DNA of 17,599 bases from Saccoglossus kowalevskii (taxonomy: Eukaryota; Hemichordata; Enteropneusta; Harrimaniidae). Shown one piece after another: positions 9,687-17,599 of this stretch. The stretch covers positions 82,790 to 100,388 of the forward strand of contig NW_003112972.1 in assembly GCF_000003605.2 (NCBI RefSeq), given 5' to 3'. Position numbers and translations under genes: made by a program. Below the pieces are notes generated by a model, which made no database searches, was not told where the DNA came from, and saw only the letters and a program-made list of their open reading frames with translations. Position 1 is the stretch's first letter. Each line of letters starts with the position of its first letter.

Positions 9687-10012
9687 TCCTCGGGGGCGGA
9701 GCTACGTCACAAGACGTTCCACGTTGCTACGACGCGCACCACTGTACATGCATTTCTATGGGCTCTGTGCGCGCTGCTGTGGAACGCCGGTCGAGCTGGT
9801 GAAAATTCAAGAAAACAACACAAACTCAACTTTGAAGTAATCCCGAACAACCAAATTTATATATGTTACACACGTAAGGCTAATCTTGTTACGCTGTTCA
9901 GAGGAGTCTCAACAATCATCCCAAAATACCGTTTTCTGCGAGTTTTGGGCCTTTGTTTTCACCGCCTCCGGTTGCCAGGCGGTGAAAATGCCCGGATGTC
10001 CGCCCCCGAGGA
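9687..10012 (+). mobile_element. 326-bp MITE, copy 2 (Tc1/mariner-like TA target)
   Basis: Starts TCCTCGGGGGCGGA and ends TCCGCCCCCGAGGA, the same perfect 14-bp TIR as the copy at 3594-3918 but in inverted orientation. It has TA directly outside both ends (9685-9686 and 10013-10014). It sits 92 bp beyond the donor site of the ARRDC exon at 10110-10233, hence in the intron that follows that exon. It encodes no transposase. A long open frame crossing it corresponds to the opposite-strand frame in copy 1. Confidence 0.92.
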
Positions 10013-10109
10013 TATCATATTCCAGCAATAACATATACCGTAGAGGGCAGTACAACAATCAGGAACGGCTACTACTGATATCGGCCGGCTCTACATTGTG
10101 TCTGCTTAC

Positions 10110-10233
10110 CTTTTCGTGGGAATGCCTCCGCTGCGTGTGACTTCTGATAGAGACAGTGCAATGGTACCGTCCCGATTACGATGTTTAACATTAAATCCAT
10201 GTCGAACGGCGTAGCGACCACGTCAGCTGTGAA
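10110..10233 (-). CDS. ARRDC exon e: last strands of arrestin C domain
   Basis: Acceptor CCACGCATATAG, donor AAAAG/GTAAGC (10109-10104), 124 bp: 41 codons from phase 0 plus one trailing G. It encodes FTADVVATPFDMDLMLNIVI followed by GTVPLH, the conserved I-G-T-(I/V)-P-L strand that closes the arrestin C domain, then the start of the tail (CLYQKSHAAEAFPRK). The exon is too short to appear as a long open frame and was found by that motif. The good donor predicts at least one more exon to the left. Confidence 0.9.
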
Positions 10234-13200
10234 CTATATGCGTGGAAAAATAACATGTGTTTTATTCAGTTACAAACATTAATGACGTCAGCATGATGTC
10301 ATGCGATGTCTGGTTGTAGGTGATATATGCTACGTGTACGGATGTTAAAGTCGATATTTCAAGATTAAAAGTCAAACATTTCGGGATTATATTTTTGTTA
10401 TCGTTTCCGTGTTACGCGTCAAATTACCAATTAAGTGGGGTAAAAATTGGCCTGCTTTCTGGACCCCCTATTGCCTACCATACTGACAAATCATACAGTT
10501 TCAAATATGTATAATTGGAGAAATGAACCAGTAATTGTCGTGTTTTTGTTTCTTGGTGTGCTGGGAGACGTTAACCAACAAACGTGCCGAATGGTGGAAA
10601 ATCATTCGCACTTATTTTGGGCTAAAAAGATGTCACGGTAAATTTACGCGACCAGGGATGTCCGTTTTATGGTGAAATGCTTTATTACGGAGTTGCATAT
10701 TTATCTCCAAAATGATTCAAAACTGTATGAAAAAGGTTAAAATATTAATTTACTCTTAATTATTTGTGAAAACGATTAACACCGGTGCAGTAAAATAGGT
10801 ATACATAGTGATTTTTTGGTGAATTAGTTTTATAACGGGGGATGTCTGAAAAACATGCCGATTTCTACTACAAACTTGGTAATAGGTTTTAATAGTACTG
10901 TAGTTGAACAACATGAATGCTTTTAATAAGTCGTTACGTTGTGTCATATTTAACAGGTTATTTGCAAATTATCATTAAATAGGCGTCGTATTTCACATTT
11001 TCCACGTTTTTTCTGAAAGTTTTATTGCTGTTTTTTGAAAATATGTGAAATAAGCGATGGTTTGAATGTGTGGAAATTGCTACAAGTATGCAATATACCC
11101 GACTATGAAAAGACTAAATCGCCATTTTTTTTATAAATTGATTGTTGGCGTCTGATTGTTGACGATGGTTTCGGCTTCGTGTTTGATTGTTTGCTCGTAG
11201 ATTCACAAACATTCGTCTCTGTTCAAGTTTCGTAGATATTGCCGCACGTCGCAGTAAATTGGTAATGATGACAATTCTCGCATATTCATACGATTACATA
11301 TTTCGCATAGGAGTGCCAAAACTCCGACAACGATTTAGGAATGAACTCAGAGTGCAATTTTAAACTCTCAGACTGTGGTAATTTTTGACGGATAGCTCCA
11401 ATTGAGTCACAGGAATATTAAAGTTGCACAGTATTTAGAAGCATTTCAAAAAAAAAAAAAAAATGGTGATTGAAGGTATACAATAATCACCGGAAACTGT
11501 AAATGAATATACCAAAAGTCTATATTTTTAACCAATAATTTGGAGATTTGAGACCAATTTTGTCCTTTTTGATCTTCTTACTATTCCACCACGCAGCCAA
11601 CGTGCGGTCAGAGAGTCATTGGCAACTTGAATGGACCTACAGCAAAAACTCACCTTGATACAGTAATTGGCATTTATAAAGTAACAACCATGTAATCCAG
11701 TCGGTGGGATAGGGGGTATCTTTAATTTCTTATTGTTCCATTCTATAGTGCCATGCCCATCGCAGCCTGCGCTCTTTATCGACGTCACAACATGTGAAAG
11801 CGTACGACAGTGGCGTACTCCATAGTGGCCGCCGCGATATGCGATGTACGTCACAGACTTTAGAAAGAAAATACATTCTGTCAGTTATTAGAAACGCAGA
11901 GCATGTCATACTCGTTACATCTAACGTCCCATAAAGTGATACTCAGGGTCGGGTCATTGATTATATTAGGTGGTTAGGCAAAAATCAAATAAGAACCTGA
12001 ATAACATGCCTTTCAGTTGTCTATGTACGCAATTCTTTGTAAACAAAGCATTGGTCCACTACCAAGTAACTGTTGTTTGCCAGAAAAAATAATTTATTCA
12101 GGCCCTCTCTGCTGGCCAACCCCTTATATCTAACAATTATCATTGCCCGTGGAACAATGAACACAATATCTTATTCCGGATACACATAAGTCTACTCCGT
12201 CCGCGGTAATAGGGATCGACCCTAGCATGCGTACTCGTTTCGTGAAATTTACCTGTATTAGTTCAGCTTGTGTGTCGTGAATTCGTCTGTGACTTTTGTT
12301 TTCCAGGAGCGCCGATATGGACACATTTTCACCGGGGACGTAGGCTTTTCTGTCAGTATTTACACTCAATGAGATTGGTCCTGTTGCACAACACAAGCAA
12401 CATACGGTTTTTTGGTCCTCGGCGCGAATCGGAGTCTAGAAATAAATAAATGCTCATTAATTATAAAGGTGATTCTACAATGTAACATAATTATCACGAA
12501 TGTCGGCTCTTATTTTTGATAATTTTGGGGGGGTCTAAAGTCGATTTATCTGTTAAATGCACGTGTCATAACCCCTTTTAGGAAGTTTCTTTCTTTATAA
12601 GATTATGAAAAGATGGGAAAAGTATAGAAAAGTCGAATATGGCGCTGATGGGACCTGTGCCCCGTGATCTACTTCGCAAATCAGTAATAAATAACGTAAA
12701 AAGTAACATTCGTAAAATTAACGTTCCCACAATTCAATATGATTCGGAATTGCGATATGGTCTATGGATTGTTCTACTAGTAGGCATAGCAACAGTGGTT
12801 TGCTTCACACTCTATCAAAGTTGTAATGCAGGCAATTTTCTTTTCAAAGCTTTTTCACATTTCGAGTAATATATGTACTCTAACGGCTACGGTATCCTCA
12901 AGATATCCGCCTTGTCAATAGCTGAACATCAACAAGCAGTTACGTGGATTTGAGTTTTCAGCAACTTGCAATGAGATTATCAAGTCACCGAATAGCACAA
13001 AGAAATCTTTGTTCGACGATCGAAGATGGGCGTATTACAAAATCTACATTGGATGCGAAGCATTTTTCATGCGCACCGGACTCCGGAGTTATTTCCCGTA
13101 TAGCTACAACCCCCCTTTTGAATTTATACTCGACGGTCGCACTTGTTCACGTGCTGTGCTCGATCGTACGCGTGCGCGGCCGGAAGACTGGTGAATGACG

Positions 13201-16200
13201 AAGGTGTAAAAGCGGTGTCAGTGCTGCTGCTGACACGAGTTAAATCATAATCACGTGACCGTTACAGCATTATATGTCCTAAGGGCGAGGCGCGAGTGGT
13301 TTATGCCCCACCACTGTCAAGTGACCACGACTCACCTAATTTAGACACAGCTGGCTCGATTTGGTGAGTTTCGGCCAATCAGATTTTTGCTGTGAATACC
13401 CGAAGCTTAAATTGTAAATCAACTTGTCGAATATTCTGATTTGTGGACACTTCGATTTCACTGATATACACGGTTACCATGCCGTGACCAAAAAACATAT
13501 CAATACGAGTCCCACCTAGAACACCGCCAGTTTAAGACAAACTTGGTACAATTAAATATACATGTATACGATCCAGTTAATGAAATATCTGGCAATGTTG
13601 TCACAACAGACCGCGAGCTGATGCTGATTAGTGGGCGACATTTTTATCAGACCTTCGCCTACTGGTTTAAGTTGGCGCCACAGTGCGACGACCTATAGAA
13701 CTACTAGTATCTTAGGTATTTTACTCATTAGTACTCTACCCACCGCTGCGTCGAACATTACGTACTTTCTAGGGTAGTTGTGATTAGCCAGCTCCCGAAG
13801 CAGAATTCGAACAGGGTGCATGAAATCAATTACTAGTATAGTGAAGACAAGTACATAACTTGGTCGAAAAACGGCGCCATGTTTCAGGTTTCAACTGGTA
13901 CAACTCACGAACGCTGTAAATTTCAGATTTAATTTTTGGCCCAGATACTCCAAATTGGAAAGAATCCAGGTAAAGTTTGCCGACAATACAGCTTCAACAC
14001 CAACTGAAATGAAAATTGTTGCTAAATGCCGCTTTCTGATTCCTCTAATCCTGAATCAGATGCTGCCGCCCTACGGTGTAATTAAGTTATTGGTGGCAGT
14101 GCATGACGGGAACTTACAAGTGCATGGTGTTCTTTATTTAGGTCGTATGGCACACCAGTTACAGTAAATATTTTCTTAGTCGTGTGACTAAATTTCCAAG
14201 GCCTTTCCATGACAGCTTTGCAATAATATCGGATATTTCCAAGCTCTCCTTCAAAAGAACAAGGAAGTGGTTTTGCGGGCAGTGTGAACGAGAAAGGAAA
14301 TCGGTGCACTCCTGTCGGTAATCTTAGCATAACATCGGCTGACGTCGGGTCACTCCGGACATCTAAATAGAAAGCATACACAGAATAGAAAAGAAATACA
14401 CAGTTACAGCATACATATGAACCTCGCAACTGGGTCGTTCGCAAACATTTGAATATAGGCGAAACTGTTTTCATAATTTGTTATTTCAAAAGTGTCACAT
14501 TTAATCAAGTTGACTAGGACACATATAATGCTGGAAAGATATTTTTTGAGAAAAAAAATTTTACCTTTTTTTAAACAATTTCCAGAGGAATCTATGTCAT
14601 AACATTATTTCATAAAAAAAATCAGAATTCGGTTTCTGAACAACAAATAACAAGTACCCACCATATTACAGCATATGATATGCAACCACAAAGCATTTTG
14701 AGAGATGATGAAATCAAATGGATGACTAAACTTAAAATTACCACGTGTATGTTTTTAACCCGTGTTCTCTGAAAACGGGTCGGTGGCGACATAATGTTTA
14801 TGTGGGTTTTGTGAATAACAACGTAAAATAACACCAGACAAGAGAATCTGATCATCTGTATTATTACGCATGCGCTGTTACAGTAGGGGATGAACGGGCA
14901 GGTTACCATACATAGCAGTATTTAGTTCTCAAAGTGTGTGATATTTTCTTTGGGATTCATTTTTACTGGGGATTTAATTTCACGGATTTGCCAATGAAAA
15001 TAATAAGTTCTGTCGTGTTTTTGCATAGTGCGAGGTATTTAATTCAACACGTGTGGCACTCTAATGGGATTACATAGTTATTGCAGTAATTTCAATTATA
15101 TCCTCCTATCATTGAAGATACAGTTATAACACAATCCCATTTATCATTACATTGTGAAGATGTTTTCATCAGTCCGACAAAGATCGCCGACCAACTTAAA
15201 TTTAAATAAATCTGCGGAAACAGTCGTCAATGATTGTTCTCAGTTGAGGATTTTCACTTAAAACACACCGTGAGAATTACAATAATCATGACGCAAGTAT
15301 TGCAAGGAAACAGTTCTTTTAGGTTTTTGGCGATCGCGCTGTATTTAATGTTTATAGGGCGTTGCAACTAATATATATGAACACGATGACTGGAGTCGTC
15401 GTTGTAAATATTATTATCGAATATTATTGTTAATTTCCAAATACATCATAGAAAGAGGGTGTTTATAGCAATTTCAAGCAAATGAAATTAGCGCAGTCAT
15501 TAGTCGAATTGAAAATGTGTCTCTGTCTGTGTTTATTTTTTGAAATATGAAAATATGTAATTCGATTCATAAATGGGGGCTAATGAGTTCAGTTGAAAAC
15601 AGAAAGCGATCGCAAAACTTACGACGTATCTAGCAACCAAACATATCGCCGTCGCTTGCACGCCAAATCGGATCTCGGTGAAGTCACGGTGATTGACGAG
15701 CAAAGCTGTGGCGATCTCAAACAAAACAAAATCATTGCGCCACAGATTAAAAAATAAACTGTCAATTTATTATTAATGCTTTTTGAGTATTAACAAAATA
15801 TTATTTTGATATTATGTAATTCTAATTATGATTATTTTTCCTATACATGTTTTGTAACTTGGTCTCGCCTAAGCAACTTTGTGTAGCGAACGCACATCTC
15901 CTCTTTTCAATTACTCACTAAACCAGACAGTCGTAAAATCGCATCGTCCGCTCGCATGGTTTCGAGTCCTTTCATTCCTCCCTACACAAGCATGCATGTT
16001 AGAGGTCGTATCTGATTGCGATAGCAAAGTTATCGACCAATCAGGTTTCCTTTAACAAGTTGATTTCCAATATGGCGGCCTCTACATGTAGAGCACCTTG
16101 CACGAAAGGGTGTATGGGAAATGAATTATTTTCGCAAGATATATGACGGAGAATGCATGTAGATTTTGCGATTGTGCGATGAAAATAAAAAAATTCCGTT

Positions 16201-16570
16201 TCATATATTCTTAGGTATTTCAAAACCCCAATTTAGCGATCCTCCATTATATGTTGCTGAGGGAAATTTTCAGTGGCCCAGGATGACATGACTTCAAATT
16301 ATGTTTGTTACCATAGTTTTAATTTCGCAATTCGCATTCGTAACTTGGATGAGACCGTTGGCATTAATAACAAGTTGAGATATTTTGTACGCTAAATATC
16401 AAAGCCCGTCATTTATGTTGTTTTTAACAACTTACCTTCTCCCCACACAACTTTACGCTCATCGACGTAAGTCTCAAACGAGGAATAATATAACACGATC
16501 TTTTGTTTCCCACGGTTTTCCTCTTCTGTCCAATGCACATCTGCTTTTCCAAGAATGTGCATTGATATAC
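10110..16570 (-). CDS. ARRDC: Alpha-arrestin (ARRDC family), partial, five internal exons
   Basis: The protein is an arrestin-fold adaptor. Family members ARRDC1-5 and TXNIP act at plasma and endosomal membranes, linking cargo such as receptors and transporters to NEDD4-type ubiquitin ligases; which paralogue this is cannot be said. Join 16436-16570, 14118-14362, 12253-12435, 11654-11857 and 10110-10233 on the minus strand. Intron phases fit throughout (1, 1, 0, 0, 0, 1) and yield 297 codons without a stop. Residues 1-115 are the arrestin N domain from strand GKADVHWTE (8-16) onward. Residues 139-285 are the arrestin C domain, with GPISL (146-150), YVPGE (159-163), LKIPPIPP (233-240) and IGTVPLH (276-282). 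About 45 N-terminal residues and the tail are missing. No PPxY motif is seen in the window. The exon-intron model is inferred by eye from consensus sites. Confidence 0.9.
10283..10290. promoter_or_regulatory. CRE-like palindrome TGACGTCA
   Basis: Full 8-bp CREB/ATF consensus about 50 bp upstream (minus sense) of exon e. A second identical octamer lies at 9634-9641. In 17.6 kb, one occurrence by chance is not surprising. Confidence 0.25.
11448..11463 (+). repeat. Poly-A run of 16
   Basis: Sixteen A on the plus strand. There is no upstream polyadenylation signal or target duplication to mark it as a retroposed tail, so I treat it as a simple repeat. Confidence 0.9.
11654..11857 (-). CDS. ARRDC exon d: arrestin C domain, middle
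   Basis: Acceptor TTCTTTCTAAAG, donor AAG/GTGAGT (11653-11648), 204 bp, 68 codons in phase 0. It encodes the variable strand-loop region (SVTYIAYRGGHYG...), then WNNKKLKIPPIPPTGL (228-243) and the strand INANYCIK. The W-x-x-x-x-LKIPP-x-P signature is diagnostic of ARRDC arrestin C domains. The loop contains CDGHGT in place of the serine-rich linker seen in vertebrate paralogues. Confidence 0.93.
11858..12252 (-). other. ARRDC intron (c-d), 395 bp
   Basis: Phase 0 intron from GTAAAT to TTTTCTTTCTAAAG. No nested feature seen. Confidence 0.8.
12253..12435 (-). CDS. ARRDC exon c: start of arrestin C domain
   Basis: Acceptor TTATTTATTTCTAG, donor CAG/GTAAAT (12252-12247), 183 bp, exactly 61 codons in phase 0. 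It carries the cysteine cluster CCLCC (139-143), followed by GPISLSVNTDRKAYVPGE (146-163) and NKS before the strand ending AELIQ. The cysteine pair before the GPISL strand is typical of ARRDC2/3/4-type proteins. Translation reads open past the donor, but arrestin similarity stops at the splice site, which supports the boundary. Confidence 0.93.
12639..12869 (+). CDS. Candidate small single-span membrane protein, nested antisense in an intron
   Basis: A 76-residue frame starts at an ATG in good Kozak context (A at -3, G at +4). Residues 10-29 are basic and polar (LLRKSVINNVKSNIRKI). Residues 41-59 form a clean hydrophobic helix, GLWIVLLVGIATVVCFTLY, followed by a short tail with a cysteine. 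The basic N-terminal flank predicts an N-in orientation. It lies on the plus strand inside the ARRDC b-c intron. I do not recognise the family and see no clear promoter or polyadenylation signal. It may be a nested intronless gene, one exon of a larger gene, a processed fragment or a chance frame. Confidence 0.35.
   Translation: MALMGPVPRDLLRKSVINNVKSNIRKINVPTIQYDSELRYGLWIVLLVGIATVVCFTLYQSCNAGNFLFKAFSHFE
13148..13257. promoter_or_regulatory. Two E-boxes, ETS-like site and hairpin in a GC-rich intronic patch
   Basis: CACGTG occurs at 13148-13153 and 13252-13257, the second as ATCACGTGACC, a strong USF/MiT-type context. CCGGAAG (ETS-like) lies near 13180. GTGTCAG (13215-13221) and CTGACAC (13230-13236) form a 7-bp stem around TGCTGCTG. 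The cluster could be an intronic enhancer or an alternative promoter. This is motif matching only. Confidence 0.3.
14118..14362 (-). CDS. ARRDC exon b: arrestin N domain, C-terminal half
   Basis: Acceptor TTTCTATTTAG, donor GTAAGT (14117-14112), 245 bp. The first two bases complete an aspartate codon and 81 codons follow. Key residues: LPTGVHRFPFSFTLP (60-74 of the joined protein), the P-x-x-SFEGELGNIRYYCKA block (77-95) and RPW (99-101), which together form the most conserved arrestin N stretch in ARRDC proteins. It ends in frame at codon L127, so the next intron is phase 0. Confidence 0.94.
14363..16435 (-). other. ARRDC intron (a-b), 2.07 kb
   Basis: Phase 1 intron from GTAAGT to TTTCTATTTAG. 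I see no nested gene. Minus-strand open frames at 14622-14909, 15533-15724 and 16041-16223 show no domain and do not fit the arrestin model. It contains a 14-bp perfect palindrome (16080-16093) just after a CAATATGGCGGCC string that resembles a YY1 site. Confidence 0.8.
16067..16093. promoter_or_regulatory. YY1-like motif with 14-bp palindrome
   Basis: CAATATGGCGGCC contains the AANATGGCGGC pattern bound by YY1 in animals, and CTCTACATGTAGAG is a perfect palindrome overlapping its end (16080-16093). It lies in an intron. There is no direct evidence of regulatory activity. Confidence 0.25.
16436..16570 (-). CDS. ARRDC exon a: arrestin N domain, middle
   Basis: The acceptor TTCTCTATTGGCAG precedes the exon and the donor GTAAGT follows (16435-16430). 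It is 135 bp: two bases completing a codon (NGT, probably glycine as in the family's RGI), 44 codons, and one trailing G. It encodes GISMHILGKADVHWTEEE, the family's conserved G-K-A-x-V-x-W-T-E strand. A tyrosine-rich segment follows (VLYYSSFETYVDE), where relatives have the YF-type strand. The trailing G plus AT from the next exon gives aspartate. The exon upstream is not in the window. Confidence 0.9.
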
Positions 16571-17599
16571 CTGCCAATAGAGAATTCACAACAGGTCAGG
16601 TTTACAATTTTTAATAACATCACTTAATTTTCCCGCTCAAGAGATAGTAATCATCTTGAATTTCGTTCTCCGTATTCCCTGGCGTTGAACGTTTCTATCA
16701 AACCCGGTTACCTTAACAACCATGATTGGTTGTAAGTCTCAACGCTCCGGTAAATTAGCTTATCGCGGCGGGTTATATTTCCGAGGATGCATTTAATTGG
16801 TTTCCCGTGTCCCCAAGAGTCGCTTCGTATTTTCGAGTACATGATCCGAGATTCATAAGAGATATCATTTCATTTTCCCTTGATTGTTCCGTTCTTTTTC
16901 ATTCCCAAAATTGAACCGCATGTATTGGACATAGAACAAAAGCTTATAATAGAAAATCTAATGTTTTATTGAGTAATCGACGTCACCTTCCGTTTCACTC
17001 TGATTTACGATGCAATACTTTCGTGGCGTCATGGGACAGCGGGTCAAAGATCGCCGGTTGTAACATTCCAGAATAGATGAGCCTGTCTCACTCCGTTAGT
17101 GTGAATGCTAGAATGCCTGCCTGCAGCCATACTCAATGACAGAGTCTTTTGCAGTAGATACATTGAAAGTGTTGGTTATTTTAACTCTTGATAAAACAGA
17201 TATCTGAGTGACTGGAAACTATTTTTTTCACCGGAGACCCATTAGTCGTTATCTCCAATACGTGACGTGTTTGGATTGTTTCTTGATGAAGAAATTGCAC
17301 TTATTTAAAAACAAACATTCTATAACTTTTCTGCGTTTAAATTCAGAACGAAGTGATACGTAGAATATTTTGTTACTTTGCAAACTTATTAGCTACTATC
17401 TTCTTTTACGAGACTATACCCGTTGCGGTCATTGGGTGTGAAATGAATGTTGATCATAAAAACGCTAATTTATCAAATGACAAACATAATATATGCTGTT
17501 TTTATGAACATATTCTGTGTACATGTTAAAATAGTGGGGAAGTCAATGCGTTTAAAGATGTTGAATTGTTCGAGTTACAAACATCGAGTTACAAACATC
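16571..17599 (-). other. ARRDC intron upstream of exon a, continuing past the window
   Basis: No arrestin N-terminal exon (with the family's G-x-x-V-x-G-x-V strand) was found in this stretch, so the first coding exon should lie beyond 17599. It otherwise holds AT-rich intronic sequence and a 14-bp tandem repeat at the very end. Confidence 0.65.
17571..17599. repeat. 14-bp tandem repeat at the window edge
   Basis: CGAGTTACAAACAT occurs at 17571-17584 and 17585-17598, and the next unit appears to begin at 17599. The array may continue outside the window. Confidence 0.85.

Larger units (their letters stand above)
10234..11653 (-). other. ARRDC intron (d-e), 1.42 kb
   Basis: Phase 0 intron from GTGAGT to TTCCACGCATATAG. 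It is AT-rich and includes a 16-base A run (11448-11463) and a perfect CRE-like TGACGTCA (10283-10290). No nested gene is supported. Confidence 0.8.
12436..14117 (-). other. ARRDC intron (b-c), 1.68 kb
   Basis: Phase 0 intron from GTAAGT to TTTATTTCTAG. It contains the opposite-strand small membrane ORF at 12639-12869, a GC-rich patch at about 13060-13260 with two CACGTG E-boxes and an ETS-like CCGGAAG, and a small perfect hairpin. Otherwise nothing recognisable. Confidence 0.8.

Noticed and set aside
13009-13198. Two overlapping plus-strand frames in the GC-rich intronic patch
   Set aside because: Both are explained by GC-rich, stop-poor DNA. No domain is recognised and neither frame is favoured.
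13148-13257. Carbohydrate response element (paired E-boxes as in TXNIP/ARRDC4)
   Set aside because: The two CACGTG sites are about 98 bp apart rather than 5 bp, and several other CACGTG hexamers are scattered through the window.
15533-15724. Minus-strand frame beginning FEIATALLVNHRDF, considered as the arrestin N-terminal exon
   Set aside because: Although a GTAAGT donor follows, the frame lacks the G-x-x-V-x-G-x-V strand. It also lies downstream of exon a in gene order, so it cannot be the first exon.
15900-15980. tRNA-like B box (GGTTTCGAGTCC)
   Set aside because: No matching A box, acceptor stem or anticodon arm could be folded around it.
16640-16720. Minus-strand peptide with FDRNVQRQGIRR, resembling an alpha-arrestin N terminus
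   Set aside because: Only the F-D and R-x-G-I pattern fits. It runs into a stop, and no donor gives the phase 1 junction required by exon a.

Overview
The window reads as nuclear DNA of an animal, most likely a marine invertebrate. It is AT-rich, has low coding density, and carries one gene split by GT-AG introns among several short inverted-repeat transposons. I cannot name the species. The repeat style (long non-autonomous elements with 150-170 bp internal repeats and many MITEs) and the gene family would fit a hemichordate, lancelet or lophotrochozoan. There is no sign of bacterial operons or Shine-Dalgarno sites.

The only gene I recognise runs on the minus strand across the right-hand 7 kb (10110-16570). 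It is an alpha-arrestin (arrestin domain-containing, ARRDC) gene. Five internal exons can be joined by matching donors, acceptors and phases into 297 uninterrupted codons: 16436-16570, 14118-14362, 12253-12435, 11654-11857 and 10110-10233. They cover most of the arrestin N domain and essentially all of the arrestin C domain. The first coding exon lies beyond 17599. The C-terminal tail, where alpha-arrestins usually carry PPxY motifs for NEDD4-family ubiquitin ligases, was not found in the window.

The left-hand 10 kb holds no gene I can support. It contains mobile and repetitive DNA: a 59-bp perfect tandem duplication and a degenerate 114-bp tandem array (318-950); a roughly 1-kb element with 10-bp terminal inverted repeats and six internal repeats in an alternating 171/152-bp pattern (1117-2132); two inverted copies of a 325-bp TA-target MITE (3594-3918 and 9687-10012); a 399-bp PIF/Harbinger-like MITE with a TTA target duplication (4687-5085); and two inverted copies of a TTAA-target, piggyBac-like MITE (6030-6334 and 7376-7637). 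The two inverted MITE pairs are nested and almost concentric, with midpoints about 30 bp apart.

A small plus-strand reading frame encoding one predicted membrane helix (12639-12869) lies inside an ARRDC intron. It is the best candidate for an undescribed gene, but it rests on composition alone. The rest of the window is intron or intergenic sequence with short hairpins, homopolymers and scattered E-box or CRE-like motifs. I did not find a clearly novel multi-gene system.
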